The notes below the pieces were generated by a model, which was not told the origin of the DNA, did no database searches, and was given only the letters and a program-made list of their open reading frames with translations. 64,000 nucleotides of DNA from Xanthocytophaga flava (lineage in GTDB: Bacteria; Bacteroidota; Bacteroidia; Cytophagales; 172606-1): NCBI GenBank assembly GCA_030068525.1, contig JASJOS010000010.1:124001-188000 (forward strand). The letters run 5' to 3'. Numbering within the stretch: the first letter of the stretch is position 1; every line of letters begins with the position of its first letter. The position numbers and the translations under genes are program-made. Shown here piece after piece: positions 50,429 through 59,324 of the stretch.

Positions 50429-50482
50429 TCAGGGGCAATCCCCACTTTTACAGCAATTTTTGTAAAACAGTCTTACCTATAT

Positions 50483-51415
50483 ATGAATATCAGCTTTGTT
50501 ATTCCTGCCTATAACTGCCAGGATACGATAGTCGAAACCGTTGAATCTATTTTTGATCAGAACTTTGAAGAAGGAGATGAGATTCTTATTGTAGATGATC
50601 TTTCTACTGACTCTACAGTTCGAGTATTAAAAGAACTTGCAACAAAATATCCTTCCATACGATTGTTTTTCCATCATGTAAATAAAGGGACAGCTGCAGC
50701 TGGTCGCAATACTGCCATTGAACAAGCAAAGCATGAACTTATATTTTGTGTAGATGCCGACAATGTTTTGGTTCCAGGAAGTGTGTCTAAACTTAAAAAG
50801 TACATGCTGGATAATCAGGCAGATGCTGCTGCTTTTGGAGAAATCCATTTTTTCAAGGATGGAGAAGATGGAAGTAAAAAGCTGGTATATAAAACAGTGT
50901 TTAAGTCTGGCGTATATAAACTGGCAGATGCATTAAGTGTAAATTACTTTATTGGCCAGAGTGGTAACTATTTATATACAAAACAAAGTTGGCTCAAAGC
51001 TGGTCGTTATTTTGAACCCACATTAATCAATCAAACCCTTGATTCCTGGACTTTTACCATACGTCAGCTGGGAGTAGGATGCAAACTGGTAAAACTGGCT
51101 GATACACATTATCTGCATCGTCGTACAGGGTCTTCACACTGGAATCGTGAAATAAAAAAAGGAAGTGTTTCGTTGGCTGCTCTGACTGGCATTATGCCAT
51201 TTCTGAATCAGATTACGGATGAAGATGTAGATTATATATTTGGAAAAGAAACTCGGTATACATGGTTTGACGATCTGGAGAAAAGACCTATTCATTTGAA
51301 ATCAGGTGAGACAGGAACAGGTGCGTTGAAAATTGTGAGTGTGAATGAACATGTAAAAAAATACCCTCTCTGGAAACGTATCATAGGAGCTGTACTCCGG
51401 GAAATCAAAGCATAG
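50483..51415 (+). CDS. Glycosyltransferase family 2
   Basis: The 310-residue GT-A enzyme begins 'ISFVIPAYNCQDTIVETVESIF', followed by 'ILIVDDLSTDSTVRVLKEL', 'GTAAAGRNTAIEQAKHELIFCVDADNVL' (D-x-D as VDAD) and 'GQSGNYLYTKQSWLKAGRYF'. The C-terminal half is unusual and may bind an acceptor ('WKRIIGAVLREIK' at the end). It stands alone, ~130 bp upstream of the NAD-metabolism run and not part of the glycan cluster at 17.8-24.5 kb. Acceptor and donor are unknown. Confidence 0.88.
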   Translation: MNISFVIPAYNCQDTIVETVESIFDQNFEEGDEILIVDDLSTDSTVRVLKELATKYPSIRLFFHHVNKGTAAAGRNTAIEQAKHELIFCVDADNVLVPGSVSKLKKYMLDNQADAAAFGEIHFFKDGEDGSKKLVYKTVFKSGVYKLADALSVNYFIGQSGNYLYTKQSWLKAGRYFEPTLINQTLDSWTFTIRQLGVGCKLVKLADTHYLHRRTGSSHWNREIKKGSVSLAALTGIMPFLNQITDEDVDYIFGKETRYTWFDDLEKRPIHLKSGETGTGALKIVSVNEHVKKYPLWKRIIGAVLREIKA

Positions 51416-51513
51416 CAATAAACAAGATAATAAAAGTGATAAAAATTATTTGCTGCTTTATTTGGAAAATAAAACCAAATGAAATTATCTTAGAGTAATA
51501 TTTACACTAACAA

Positions 51514-51526
51514 GTGATTTAATCAC
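51514..51526. promoter_or_regulatory. 13-bp palindrome GTGATTTAATCAC upstream of pncB
   Basis: GTGATT and AATCAC are perfect inverted copies around a single T, 17 bp before the pncB start. The halves (GTGA...TCAC) resemble CRP/FNR-type sites, but with one base less between them than the CRP consensus. It is a candidate operator for the NAD-salvage run. Confidence 0.4.
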
Positions 51527-51543
51527 CAATTTAATTCTGCCAC

Positions 51544-53025
51544 GTGAATAAACATCTGCAATTATACGGTCAGTCGTTAAGTTTACTTACAGACTTGTAT
51601 CAACTTACAATGGCTTATGGATACTGGAAATCAGGAACAGCCGAGAAAGAATCTGTATTCAATCTGTTTTTTCGCAAAAACCCATTTGGTGGAGGTTATA
51701 CAGTAGCTGCAGGTTTGGAGCAAGCCATTGATTTTATTGAGAACTTTCGTTTTTCCGAAGAAGATACAGCCTATTTAAGAACGCTGACGGGTAGTGATGG
51801 ACAGCCTTTGTTTGAGGCTGCTTTTTTAGATTATCTACAAGAATTACGATTCACTGGTGAAGTAGATGCTATTCCTGAAGGCACAGTAGTATTTCCTCAG
51901 GAGCCACTCCTACGTGTACGTGGACCAATTTTGCAATGCCAGATTCTGGAAACGCCTTTATTGAATCTGATCAATTTTCAATCCCTGATAGCAACCAAGG
52001 CTGCTCGTATCAAACAGGTAACTAAAGGTGAACCCGTACTGGAATTTGGTTTACGGAGAGCTCAGGGGATGGATGGTGGAGTGACTGCAAGCCGGGCTGC
52101 TTATATAGGCGGGGCTGATGCTACTTCCAATGTACTAGCAGGTCGTTTGTTTGGTATTCCTGTAAAAGGTACTCATGCACATAGCTGGGTTATGTCATTT
52201 GACTCTGAAGAAGAAGCATTTGAGACCTATGCAGAAGTATTACCCAATAACTGTATTTTCCTGGTAGATACATTTGACACCTTAGAAGGTGTTAAGAAAG
52301 CCATTGAAACAGGTAAAAAGCTGGAAGCAAAAGGTTATAAATTAGGAGGGATACGGCTCGATTCTGGTGACTTAGCTTATTTTAGTATTGAAGCCCGTAA
52401 GTTGTTGGATGCAGCCGGATTCAAAGATGCGGCTATTGTTGCCAGCAATGATCTGGATGAAAATATCATTCAGAGTTTGAAAGATCAGGGAGCTACTATT
52501 AATGTCTGGGGCGTAGGGACCAAACTGGTAACAGCTTATGATCAACCAGCCCTAGGGGGAGTGTATAAGCTGGCAGCGATGAGAAATGATAAAGATGACG
52601 AATGGGAATATAAAATCAAGTTATCTGAGCAAACCATAAAGATTTCTACTCCCGGTATCCAGCAGGTAAGACGTTATCGGAATGCCAATGGTTTTATAGC
52701 GGATATGATTTATAACACAGAAGGTTTCCAGAAGAAAGAGGAAGAAATCATGATTGACCCTATGGATTATACCAAGAGACGTAAATTGGATAACGCAACT
52801 CCTCATGAAGATCTGCTGGTGCCTGTATTCCGGGAAGGAAAACTTGTATATAATCTTCCCGAGATACAGGATGTAAAGAAACGTGTAGAAGATCAACTAA
52901 GCGGATTTCATGAAAGTATCAGACGTTTTGTAAACCCTCACTTATATCCTGTAGGATTGGAAAAAGGTTTGTATGATTTCAAAACAGATCTGATTCTGAA
53001 ATTGCGGAAATTTAACGGAAAGTAA
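51544..53025 (+). CDS. pncB: Nicotinate phosphoribosyltransferase
   Basis: The 493-residue type II PRTase uses nicotinate, PRPP and ATP to form nicotinate mononucleotide. It contains 'LLTDLYQLTMAYGYWKSGTAEKE' (N-terminal family motif), 'LEFGLRRAQGMDGGVTASRAAYIGGADATSNVLAGRLFGIPVKGTHAHSWV' (core with the regulatory His) and 'LGGIRLDSGDLAYFSIEARKLLDAAGF' (PRPP/nucleotide loop). The length fits NAPRT (~480). The start is GTG within CACGTGAATAA. It heads an 11-gene rightward run with prs, which supplies PRPP, and later nadE. Confidence 0.94.
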   Translation: MNKHLQLYGQSLSLLTDLYQLTMAYGYWKSGTAEKESVFNLFFRKNPFGGGYTVAAGLEQAIDFIENFRFSEEDTAYLRTLTGSDGQPLFEAAFLDYLQELRFTGEVDAIPEGTVVFPQEPLLRVRGPILQCQILETPLLNLINFQSLIATKAARIKQVTKGEPVLEFGLRRAQGMDGGVTASRAAYIGGADATSNVLAGRLFGIPVKGTHAHSWVMSFDSEEEAFETYAEVLPNNCIFLVDTFDTLEGVKKAIETGKKLEAKGYKLGGIRLDSGDLAYFSIEARKLLDAAGFKDAAIVASNDLDENIIQSLKDQGATINVWGVGTKLVTAYDQPALGGVYKLAAMRNDKDDEWEYKIKLSEQTIKISTPGIQQVRRYRNANGFIADMIYNTEGFQKKEEEIMIDPMDYTKRRKLDNATPHEDLLVPVFREGKLVYNLPEIQDVKKRVEDQLSGFHESIRRFVNPHLYPVGLEKGLYDFKTDLILKLRKFNGK

Positions 53026-53051
53026 AAAATTAAACAGGCTACCCAATACAC

Positions 53052-53966
53052 GTGAATAAGATCATCTTTAGTACTCAGGCATATCAGTATTTACAGAAAG
53101 AACTATGTCATACCACCGGTTTTGAGTGTGGTGAGGTGGAAGTAAAGAATTTTCCGGATGGAGAACGATATCAACGCATTCTTACCAGTGTGGATTGCCG
53201 GGAGGTTGTGCTGATTGGTGGTACTATTTCTGATGCAGATACACTGGAACTTTTTGATCTGGCTTATTCACTTGTATCTATGGGAGCAGAGTCATTATTG
53301 CTAATGATTCCTTATTTTGGGTACGCTACCATGGAACGATCTGTTAAGAAAGGTGAGGTAGTAACTGCCAAGACAAGAGCTTTTTTACTATCCAAGATTC
53401 CTGCAAGTTCGATGGGGAATCGGGTGTTTCTTCTGGATCTTCATACTGAAGGAGTACCGTATTATTTCGAAGGAAAAACAAGGCCTGTGCATCTGTATGC
53501 AAAGCCTACTATAATGGAAGCTTGCCGGGAAATTGCCGGAAACGATTTTGTACTGGCATCTACAGATGCAGGTAGAGCCAAGTGGGTAGAGTCTCTGGCT
53601 AACGATATGAATGTGAATGGAGCATTTGTGTTTAAGAGACGGATTAGTGGAGATGAAACACAAATTACCTCTATTAGCGCGGATGTAAGAGATAAGTATG
53701 TAATCATCTATGATGATATGATTCGGACAGGTGGTTCTTTAATTAATGCGGCCAGAGCATATAAAGAAGCAGGAGCTACTAAAATTGCTGCTGTAACCAC
53801 ACATGGCCTTTTTAGTAAAGATGGTTTAGAAAAAATTAAAGCAAGTGGTTTGTTCGAATGTGTTGTGAGCACAGATAGCCATCCGAATGCAGTTCGACTA
53901 CAGGGGGACTTCCTTCGGGTTAAGTCTATTGCATCGTTATTCAGACAAGAGATAGAAAAACATTAA
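53052..53966 (+). CDS. Ribose-phosphate pyrophosphokinase (PRPP synthase-like)
   Basis: The 304-residue protein has the PRPP-binding loop 'YVIIYDDMIRTGGSLINAARA' (~215-235) and an ATP/Mg loop around 'LDLHTEGVPYYFEGKTRPVHLYAKP' where canonical Prs has DLHA.QIQGFFD...NL.A. N-terminal 'FPDGERYQRI' is the usual F.DGE motif. The middle differs, so this is a divergent member, possibly specialised to supply PRPP for nicotinate salvage. It starts with GTG in the same CACGTGAATAA context as pncB, 26 bp after its stop, implying coordinated expression. Housekeeping prs is presumably elsewhere. Confidence 0.85.
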   Translation: MNKIIFSTQAYQYLQKELCHTTGFECGEVEVKNFPDGERYQRILTSVDCREVVLIGGTISDADTLELFDLAYSLVSMGAESLLLMIPYFGYATMERSVKKGEVVTAKTRAFLLSKIPASSMGNRVFLLDLHTEGVPYYFEGKTRPVHLYAKPTIMEACREIAGNDFVLASTDAGRAKWVESLANDMNVNGAFVFKRRISGDETQITSISADVRDKYVIIYDDMIRTGGSLINAARAYKEAGATKIAAVTTHGLFSKDGLEKIKASGLFECVVSTDSHPNAVRLQGDFLRVKSIASLFRQEIEKH

Positions 53967-54022
53967 CTATAGTGATGAAGACTTTGTGAAGATAGTATTG
54001 TATAATCAGCTATATCAGTTAC

Positions 54023-55390
54023 TTGAAAAGATACATAATAACATATCTTATTCTGTTATTCTGGACTTCTGTTCTACTGACAGCACAGGTTCCAAAAGCA
54101 GGAATCTATGAGATAAAGCCTTCCTATCCATTTCCCTATCCGATTCCCCAGTATAGTGGTGAGAGTTATCATACGAACACAAAAGCTGAACCTTATCTGG
54201 ATGAAAAACTACAGATAAAGTATGCAGTTGTGTCTGTGGATACCTCTGCTAAAACTGTAAAGTTTCTGTTCCTGGCTAAAAATCCAGAGCCTTATAACGG
54301 AACTGTATATGGTTATGCACCCAAACTTGAAGCGCATGCAGGACAATACCAAACTGTAATGGACACAACTGTATGGGGAGGTGATCTAAGCAGTGGATAT
54401 GATTTTAGGAGTATTCAGATGTATGCTGGCTATTACTTTCGGATCTATTCTGAACAATTTTTTCTTGCAGGGACTCCTAGAGTACAGACAGATAGTTTAC
54501 ATATGGATAAAACTGTTTTTCCGGTTATTACTACCCGTTATCAAACAGTGATTTATCCTATGAGCCCTTTTTTTTTAGGAAATGCCAGGCCTTATATTGA
54601 TATCCAAAAAATCAATGTAGACAGTATCTCACTCTATCAGAATCCAGATGTAGCTAGTCGAAAAATGAACTCGATATATGGAGGAGAATATGTAGCAGTA
54701 TTGCAGGAAGCAACTAACTGGTATGAGGTTGAGCAGGTTTCTGTAAATGCTACGATTACACATGGATGGCTTTCGAAAGAAGAATTACAATCTGGCGTTT
54801 GGATTAAACAACAACAGCATACAGATGCGTATGCATTTGATGTTGCATGGAGTGATACAACTGAAAACGATTTAGAATCTGCCGTAGCACAAGCTATTCG
54901 TGTAAGATCAATAAAAACAGATACTACTTTACAGGTTATAGATCGATTAGGGGCTACACCTACTAGTCCTGTCAATAATTGTATACAGGTGCAGGACTGT
55001 AATTTTGATGGGTATCCGGATATTCATATTATGATGTTTCTACCTGCGGGGCCGAATATCCCTCACAATATTTATGTATACAATCCGAAAACCAAATTGT
55101 TTGAGTTTGATCTGGCTCTTTCTGAAATTACCAGTCCAGAGTTTGATACAAAAACGAAAACTATTCATAGCTCCTGGAGGGGAAGTTGTTGTGATCATGG
55201 ACGTGATACCTACCAGTATATCAATGGCAAACTTATATTGATTGCCCGATATGAAGAAGACTGTACACATACAAAAGAAGATGGAACCGAATATTGTTAT
55301 ATTATAGACGGAAAGCTGATAAAAGGAAAGTGGATTGAAAAAAAGAAAAAGAAGCTAGTAAGTGAATTTTATCCTGAAGAAAAGAAATAA
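54023..55390 (+). CDS. Secreted protein with SH3-like and XAC2610-like domains
   Basis: The 455-residue protein starts at TTG 54023 with a signal peptide ('YIITYLILLFWTSVLLTAQ'). Residues ~205-255 resemble a bacterial SH3 domain ('SISLYQNPDVASRKMNSIYGGEYVAVLQEATNWYEVE'). The C-terminal ~150 residues include 'VQDCNFDGYPDIHIMM' (Ca-binding-like D.N.DG..D motif, seen in XAC2610-like proteins) and 'TIHSSWRGSCCDHGRDTYQYINGKL'. It is probably periplasmic or on the surface. It sits between prs and nadE on the same strand, which is puzzling for a secreted protein. Function unknown. Confidence 0.6.
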   Translation: MKRYIITYLILLFWTSVLLTAQVPKAGIYEIKPSYPFPYPIPQYSGESYHTNTKAEPYLDEKLQIKYAVVSVDTSAKTVKFLFLAKNPEPYNGTVYGYAPKLEAHAGQYQTVMDTTVWGGDLSSGYDFRSIQMYAGYYFRIYSEQFFLAGTPRVQTDSLHMDKTVFPVITTRYQTVIYPMSPFFLGNARPYIDIQKINVDSISLYQNPDVASRKMNSIYGGEYVAVLQEATNWYEVEQVSVNATITHGWLSKEELQSGVWIKQQQHTDAYAFDVAWSDTTENDLESAVAQAIRVRSIKTDTTLQVIDRLGATPTSPVNNCIQVQDCNFDGYPDIHIMMFLPAGPNIPHNIYVYNPKTKLFEFDLALSEITSPEFDTKTKTIHSSWRGSCCDHGRDTYQYINGKLILIARYEEDCTHTKEDGTEYCYIIDGKLIKGKWIEKKKKKLVSEFYPEEKK

Positions 55391-55452
55391 ATGCGGGAGT
55401 ATAGAGTAGTCTATTCTTTCGTAGTACAACATACTTAAACACAGTAACAGAT

Positions 55453-57435
55453 ATGAATCCTCTTAAAATTGCAGCGGCAGTTGTAAACCAGACTCCTTTG
55501 GACTGGAAACGTAATGTGCAACATCATCTGGATGCGATAGCAGAAGCCAAGAAGCAAAATATAAGTTTGTTGTGTTTTCCGGAATTGAGTATATCCGGAT
55601 ATGGATGTGAAGATATGTTTTATGCACCCGGAGTTACACAAACAGCAGGTGAAATGCTTCAACTTATTGCAGATGCGAGTGAAGGAATTATGGTCTCAGT
55701 TGGATTACCTGTTCGTTATAATCATCGTTTGTATAATACAGCATGTTTTATTGCAGATAAGAAGATTCAGGGATTTGTATGTAAGAAAAATCTTCCTGGC
55801 AATAGCATCTATTATGAGCCACGCTGGTTTCATGCCTGGGAAGCTGGAGTTGTTACTTCTATTGAAATCAATGGTCAGGAATACCCAGCCGGAGACCTGA
55901 TTTTTGAAGTGCAAGGTATCCGGGTTGGTTATGAGATATGTGAAGATGCATGGATTGCCCATCGTCCGGGACGTGAATTGTATTTACGTGGCGTTGATAT
56001 TATTCTCAATCCTAGTGCCAGCCACTTTGAGTTTGGAAAGTCATTTTTACGGGAGCGGTTTGTTATGGATGCTTCTCGTGCATTTGGGGCCACCTATTTG
56101 TATGTGAATCTATTGGGAAATGAATCCGGGCGTGCCATCTTTGATGGAGATGCCTTTATCACCTCTTCTGCTGTAGGACTGGCTTCCGGAAGTCGGTTTA
56201 GCTATAAAGATTTTCTTCTGGTATCTGCAGTTATTGATGTAGACAATACCCGACTGTCACAGGTACAGAACCGTGTTCCACTAATTAAAAATGATTTTGG
56301 GATTGTTAAAGTGCCTTTTATATGGTACAAAGCTGCCTATGAACCCTACAGTTATGAATTAGAGAGCTGGGAAAAAAGTCAATATACCAAAGAAGAAGAA
56401 TTTGCCCGTTGTATTGCATTGGCCTTATTTGACTACCTCCGTAAGAGTCATTCCAATGGTTGGGTGATTTCTCTGAGTGGTGGTGCTGATTCCTCTGCTA
56501 TTGCTTCTTTATGTCGATTGGCAATTAAACTTTGTATAGAAGAAATAGGTTTGGAGGGTTTAAAGAAAAAGCTGTTCTATCAGAAAGATATTCAAAGTTG
56601 TCAGACAGAAGCAGATGTAGCTGCCACATTGATTACCTGTGTTTACCAGGCAACAGAAAACAGTTCGGATGATACACGTAACTCGGCTGAAACACTGGCA
56701 AAAGATCTGGACGTTGAATACTTTGAGATTAGCATTGACACATTGGTAAAAGAATACCGTACTTTAATAGAAGGTGGCTTGGGTCGTAAACTTTCCTGGG
56801 AGACAGATGATGTTCCTTTGCAAAATATCCAGGCACGGGTACGGGCTCCAAGTATTTGGTTACTAGCCAATGTGAAAAACGCGTTGTTACTCTCTACCAG
56901 CAACCGTTCTGAGGCTGCTGTTGGCTATGCCACTATGGATGGGGATACTGCAGGTAGCATCAGTCCGATTGCTGGTATCAACAAGCATTTTATTCGTCAA
57001 TGGCTGCGTTGGCTGGAAACCGATGGATTGGAAGGACGGATTCGTTTTGCTGGACTGAAAGCAGTGAATAGTCTGCAACCTACTGCTGAATTACGTCCTC
57101 AGGATAAAAAGCAGACAGATGAGGAAGATCTGATGCCATATGCCTTACTGGATGCTATTGAAGATGCTGCCATACGTGATAAGAAGATGCCTAAGGATAT
57201 ATTGCCATTGATGAAATACAAGTTTGAGGGTATCTATGCAGAGGAGGTAATTATCAAGTCTATTGAACGATTTTTCCGGTTGTGGAGCCGTAATCAATGG
57301 AAACGTGAACGATATGCTCCCGGATTCCATGTGGATGATCATAGTCTTGATCCCAAGACATGGTGTCGCTTCCCGATTTTGTCAGGAGGTTTTGAGAAGG
57401 AACTAGAGGATATGAGAAAAAGCATAGGAGAATAG
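55453..57435 (+). CDS. nadE: Glutamine-dependent NAD+ synthetase
   Basis: This 660-residue enzyme has an N-terminal nitrilase-type glutaminase with Glu44 ('CFPELSISGYGCEDMF'), Lys at ~111 ('CKKNLPG') and Cys163 ('GYEICEDAWIA'). The C-terminal NAD synthase has the P-loop 'SGGADSS' at 342-348, 'LSTSNRSEAAVGYATMDGDTAGSISPIAGINK' and 'LQPTAELRPQDKKQTDEEDLMPY'. It amidates nicotinate adenine dinucleotide to NAD using glutamine. It lies in the same rightward run as pncB and prs, completing the nicotinate salvage apart from nadD. Confidence 0.95.
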   Translation: MNPLKIAAAVVNQTPLDWKRNVQHHLDAIAEAKKQNISLLCFPELSISGYGCEDMFYAPGVTQTAGEMLQLIADASEGIMVSVGLPVRYNHRLYNTACFIADKKIQGFVCKKNLPGNSIYYEPRWFHAWEAGVVTSIEINGQEYPAGDLIFEVQGIRVGYEICEDAWIAHRPGRELYLRGVDIILNPSASHFEFGKSFLRERFVMDASRAFGATYLYVNLLGNESGRAIFDGDAFITSSAVGLASGSRFSYKDFLLVSAVIDVDNTRLSQVQNRVPLIKNDFGIVKVPFIWYKAAYEPYSYELESWEKSQYTKEEEFARCIALALFDYLRKSHSNGWVISLSGGADSSAIASLCRLAIKLCIEEIGLEGLKKKLFYQKDIQSCQTEADVAATLITCVYQATENSSDDTRNSAETLAKDLDVEYFEISIDTLVKEYRTLIEGGLGRKLSWETDDVPLQNIQARVRAPSIWLLANVKNALLLSTSNRSEAAVGYATMDGDTAGSISPIAGINKHFIRQWLRWLETDGLEGRIRFAGLKAVNSLQPTAELRPQDKKQTDEEDLMPYALLDAIEDAAIRDKKMPKDILPLMKYKFEGIYAEEVIIKSIERFFRLWSRNQWKRERYAPGFHVDDHSLDPKTWCRFPILSGGFEKELEDMRKSIGE

Positions 57436-57470
57436 AAAAATCAGATAAGCCACAAAGAAGCTACTAGTAT

Positions 57471-58079
57471 ATGGAAAGAGAGAAAATCAGAGTCTTGTAT
57501 GCCCGGCAACACCAAACCGTTTTTCCTAAGCTGGGAGTTTTTCTGGGAGGGCCTACTCCTCCTGGCGGTGAGGCGATGACAACAGGGTGGAGGAGAACTG
57601 TTATTTCTGCATTGGAAAAAGATGAGAGACTTGATCCAAGTATGGTGGTGGTTGCCCCTGAACCGGGAAGTGGTATCTGGTCTGATATTGATGTAGTAGG
57701 AAATTCAAAATTAACAGAGGTATTGAATAAGCAGGTTCCCTGGGAATGGCAATACCTGAATTTGTGTGATATTACTGCATTCTGGTTGCCAACTTACTGG
57801 CTGCCAGAAGTCGCTGAAAACTTTCCGCCTAACATTGGACCCACTACCCGGTTTGAACTCGGGTATTATTTACAGGAATATCTGAAAAGTCCACAGCGGA
57901 GAAAGTTTATTATTGGGTCTCCGGAAGATGCAGAAGGGGTAAAGTGGGCCAAGCGCATAACGGATATACATGGGATTAAATGGCACTTTCTGCCTAAAGG
58001 AGAGAAGCATAAATTAGTTGCTGATTCTTTTATTGAAGAAATTGCCACAACGTTAGTTCAGAACAAATGGGACTATTAA
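57471..58079 (+). CDS. Nucleoside 2-deoxyribosyltransferase-like protein
   Basis: The 202-residue protein begins 'IRVLYARQHQTVFPKLGVFLGGPTPPGG' and has 'PWEWQYLNLCDITAFWLPTYWLPE' plus 'NIGPTTRFELGYYLQEYLK'. The D-I-x-A/F-W and later GxxxRxELG patterns match the nucleoside deoxyribosyltransferase-like 2 group; the Glu in 'RFELG' is the likely nucleophile. Members cleave or transfer the glycosidic bond of nucleosides or modified nucleotides. It stands 35 bp after nadE, so a nucleoside/NAD-derived substrate is plausible. A second, different member of the fold is encoded at 60765. Confidence 0.75.
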   Translation: MEREKIRVLYARQHQTVFPKLGVFLGGPTPPGGEAMTTGWRRTVISALEKDERLDPSMVVVAPEPGSGIWSDIDVVGNSKLTEVLNKQVPWEWQYLNLCDITAFWLPTYWLPEVAENFPPNIGPTTRFELGYYLQEYLKSPQRRKFIIGSPEDAEGVKWAKRITDIHGIKWHFLPKGEKHKLVADSFIEEIATTLVQNKWDY

Positions 58080-58090
58080 GAAAATATGTC

Positions 58091-58645
58091 ATGAAAAAAA
58101 GTCTTTTGTTTTTAGTATTTGTATCCTTTTCTATACTCTGTAATGCACAAACGGATGCAGAGATCAAACCTTTTATAGTAAAAGGATATGAGGTACTGCA
58201 TAAGGAAAATGGTGACTTGAATAAGGATGGCAAATCGGACTGCTTACTTATTTTAAAGGTAAAAGATGAGGATAAAAAAACAGAAAATGAAGTTCCTCGT
58301 CCATTGCTAATTCTGATCCGGCAGCCAGATGGAAAACTAAAGCAGGTTGCCCGAAACGACAAGGTTGTCTTATGTTATCAGTGTGGTGGTGTTTTTGGTG
58401 ATCCGTTTTCTGATATTACTATCAAAAATGGTTATTTTTCGATTGAGCATTATGGAGGTAGCAGTTGGCGCTGGACTCGGATTATAACATTTAAGTACAA
58501 TCCAACTGATAAAAAGTGGTACCTACACAAAGATGGTTCAGATTCATTTCATACTTCTGAGCCTGACAAAGTAGAAACAAAAGTTAAAACGACAAAGGAT
58601 TTTGGGAAAGTACTGTTTGAAAACTATGATGTCAATAAAGAATAA
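58091..58645 (+). CDS. Small secreted protein of unknown function
   Basis: From ATG 58091 the protein is ~184 residues with a signal peptide ('MKKSLLFLVFVSFSILCNAQ'); the upstream GTG-type extension overlaps the preceding gene and is rejected. A short 'GDLNKDGKSDCLLILKV' resembles the Ca-binding dockerin/VCBS-type loop (DxNxDGxxD). 'CYQCGGVFGDPF' and 'IEHYGGSSWRWTRIITF' follow. Similar layouts occur in Bacteroidota XAC2610-like proteins. It is likely periplasmic or a surface protein. Function unknown. Confidence 0.55.
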   Translation: MKKSLLFLVFVSFSILCNAQTDAEIKPFIVKGYEVLHKENGDLNKDGKSDCLLILKVKDEDKKTENEVPRPLLILIRQPDGKLKQVARNDKVVLCYQCGGVFGDPFSDITIKNGYFSIEHYGGSSWRWTRIITFKYNPTDKKWYLHKDGSDSFHTSEPDKVETKVKTTKDFGKVLFENYDVNKE

Positions 58646-58665
58646 CCCGATTTGCTACTAAAACA

Positions 58666-59223
58666 ATGAGTTTCTGGGACAAGGATGAAAATAGCCCTCA
58701 TTTTGAAGTATTCCCACTAAGCGCCAGTGATCAGGATACATTACGCACTGAGATTCATAACTTGTATCAGGCGCGGTGGGGGATGTGGATATTGCTGGTA
58801 GGTGTAGTGGTCGGTGCATTTTTTCTACTACGGATGTTCTTGCCTATTACCTGGGCTGGAGCCTGGAAGATTAGTCTGGGTATATATGTAGGATTAGGCG
58901 TTTTGTCATGGATCTGGCTAAGCTGGGATATACGGCGGCTCAAAGAAGATCTGAGATATGGTCTTAAAAATAAGCTGCAAACTGTTGCCTGTCTGGATGA
59001 TGATGTTTCAACTGACACCCAAATGAAAAAGAAGAGTACAAAATATGTTACGCTAAAATATCCCTATACTGCTACACAACGTAAAAGCTTCTATTTGAGA
59101 ACCAGGAATGAAGAATTAGACTTGAAAGAAAAGCTGGAATTAGAGTATGTTGAAAAGTCGGGGTTTATTCTGAGTCTTCGTAATATATCTTTTATTAATC
59201 GATCTGAGGATACTATTGAGTAA
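58666..59223 (+). CDS. Two-TM membrane protein of unknown function
   Basis: The 185-residue protein has two adjacent membrane segments (~38-58 and ~63-85) after a soluble N-terminus and a mostly charged C-terminal domain ('KYVTLKYPYTATQRKSFYLRTRNEELDLKEKLELEYVEKSGFILSLRNISF'). The C-terminal part is presumably cytoplasmic and beta-rich. It follows the secreted protein by 20 bp in the same operon. I do not recognise the family. Confidence 0.55.
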   Translation: MSFWDKDENSPHFEVFPLSASDQDTLRTEIHNLYQARWGMWILLVGVVVGAFFLLRMFLPITWAGAWKISLGIYVGLGVLSWIWLSWDIRRLKEDLRYGLKNKLQTVACLDDDVSTDTQMKKKSTKYVTLKYPYTATQRKSFYLRTRNEELDLKEKLELEYVEKSGFILSLRNISFINRSEDTIE

Positions 59224-59324
59224 ACAGAATAAGTTTCTTAGGGTATTGGTCGACGGAAAAATGAGATGGGCAAGAAAAGCCAACCGAAAAGATACTATTT
59301 TTGCTGAGAAACCACATAGTATAG

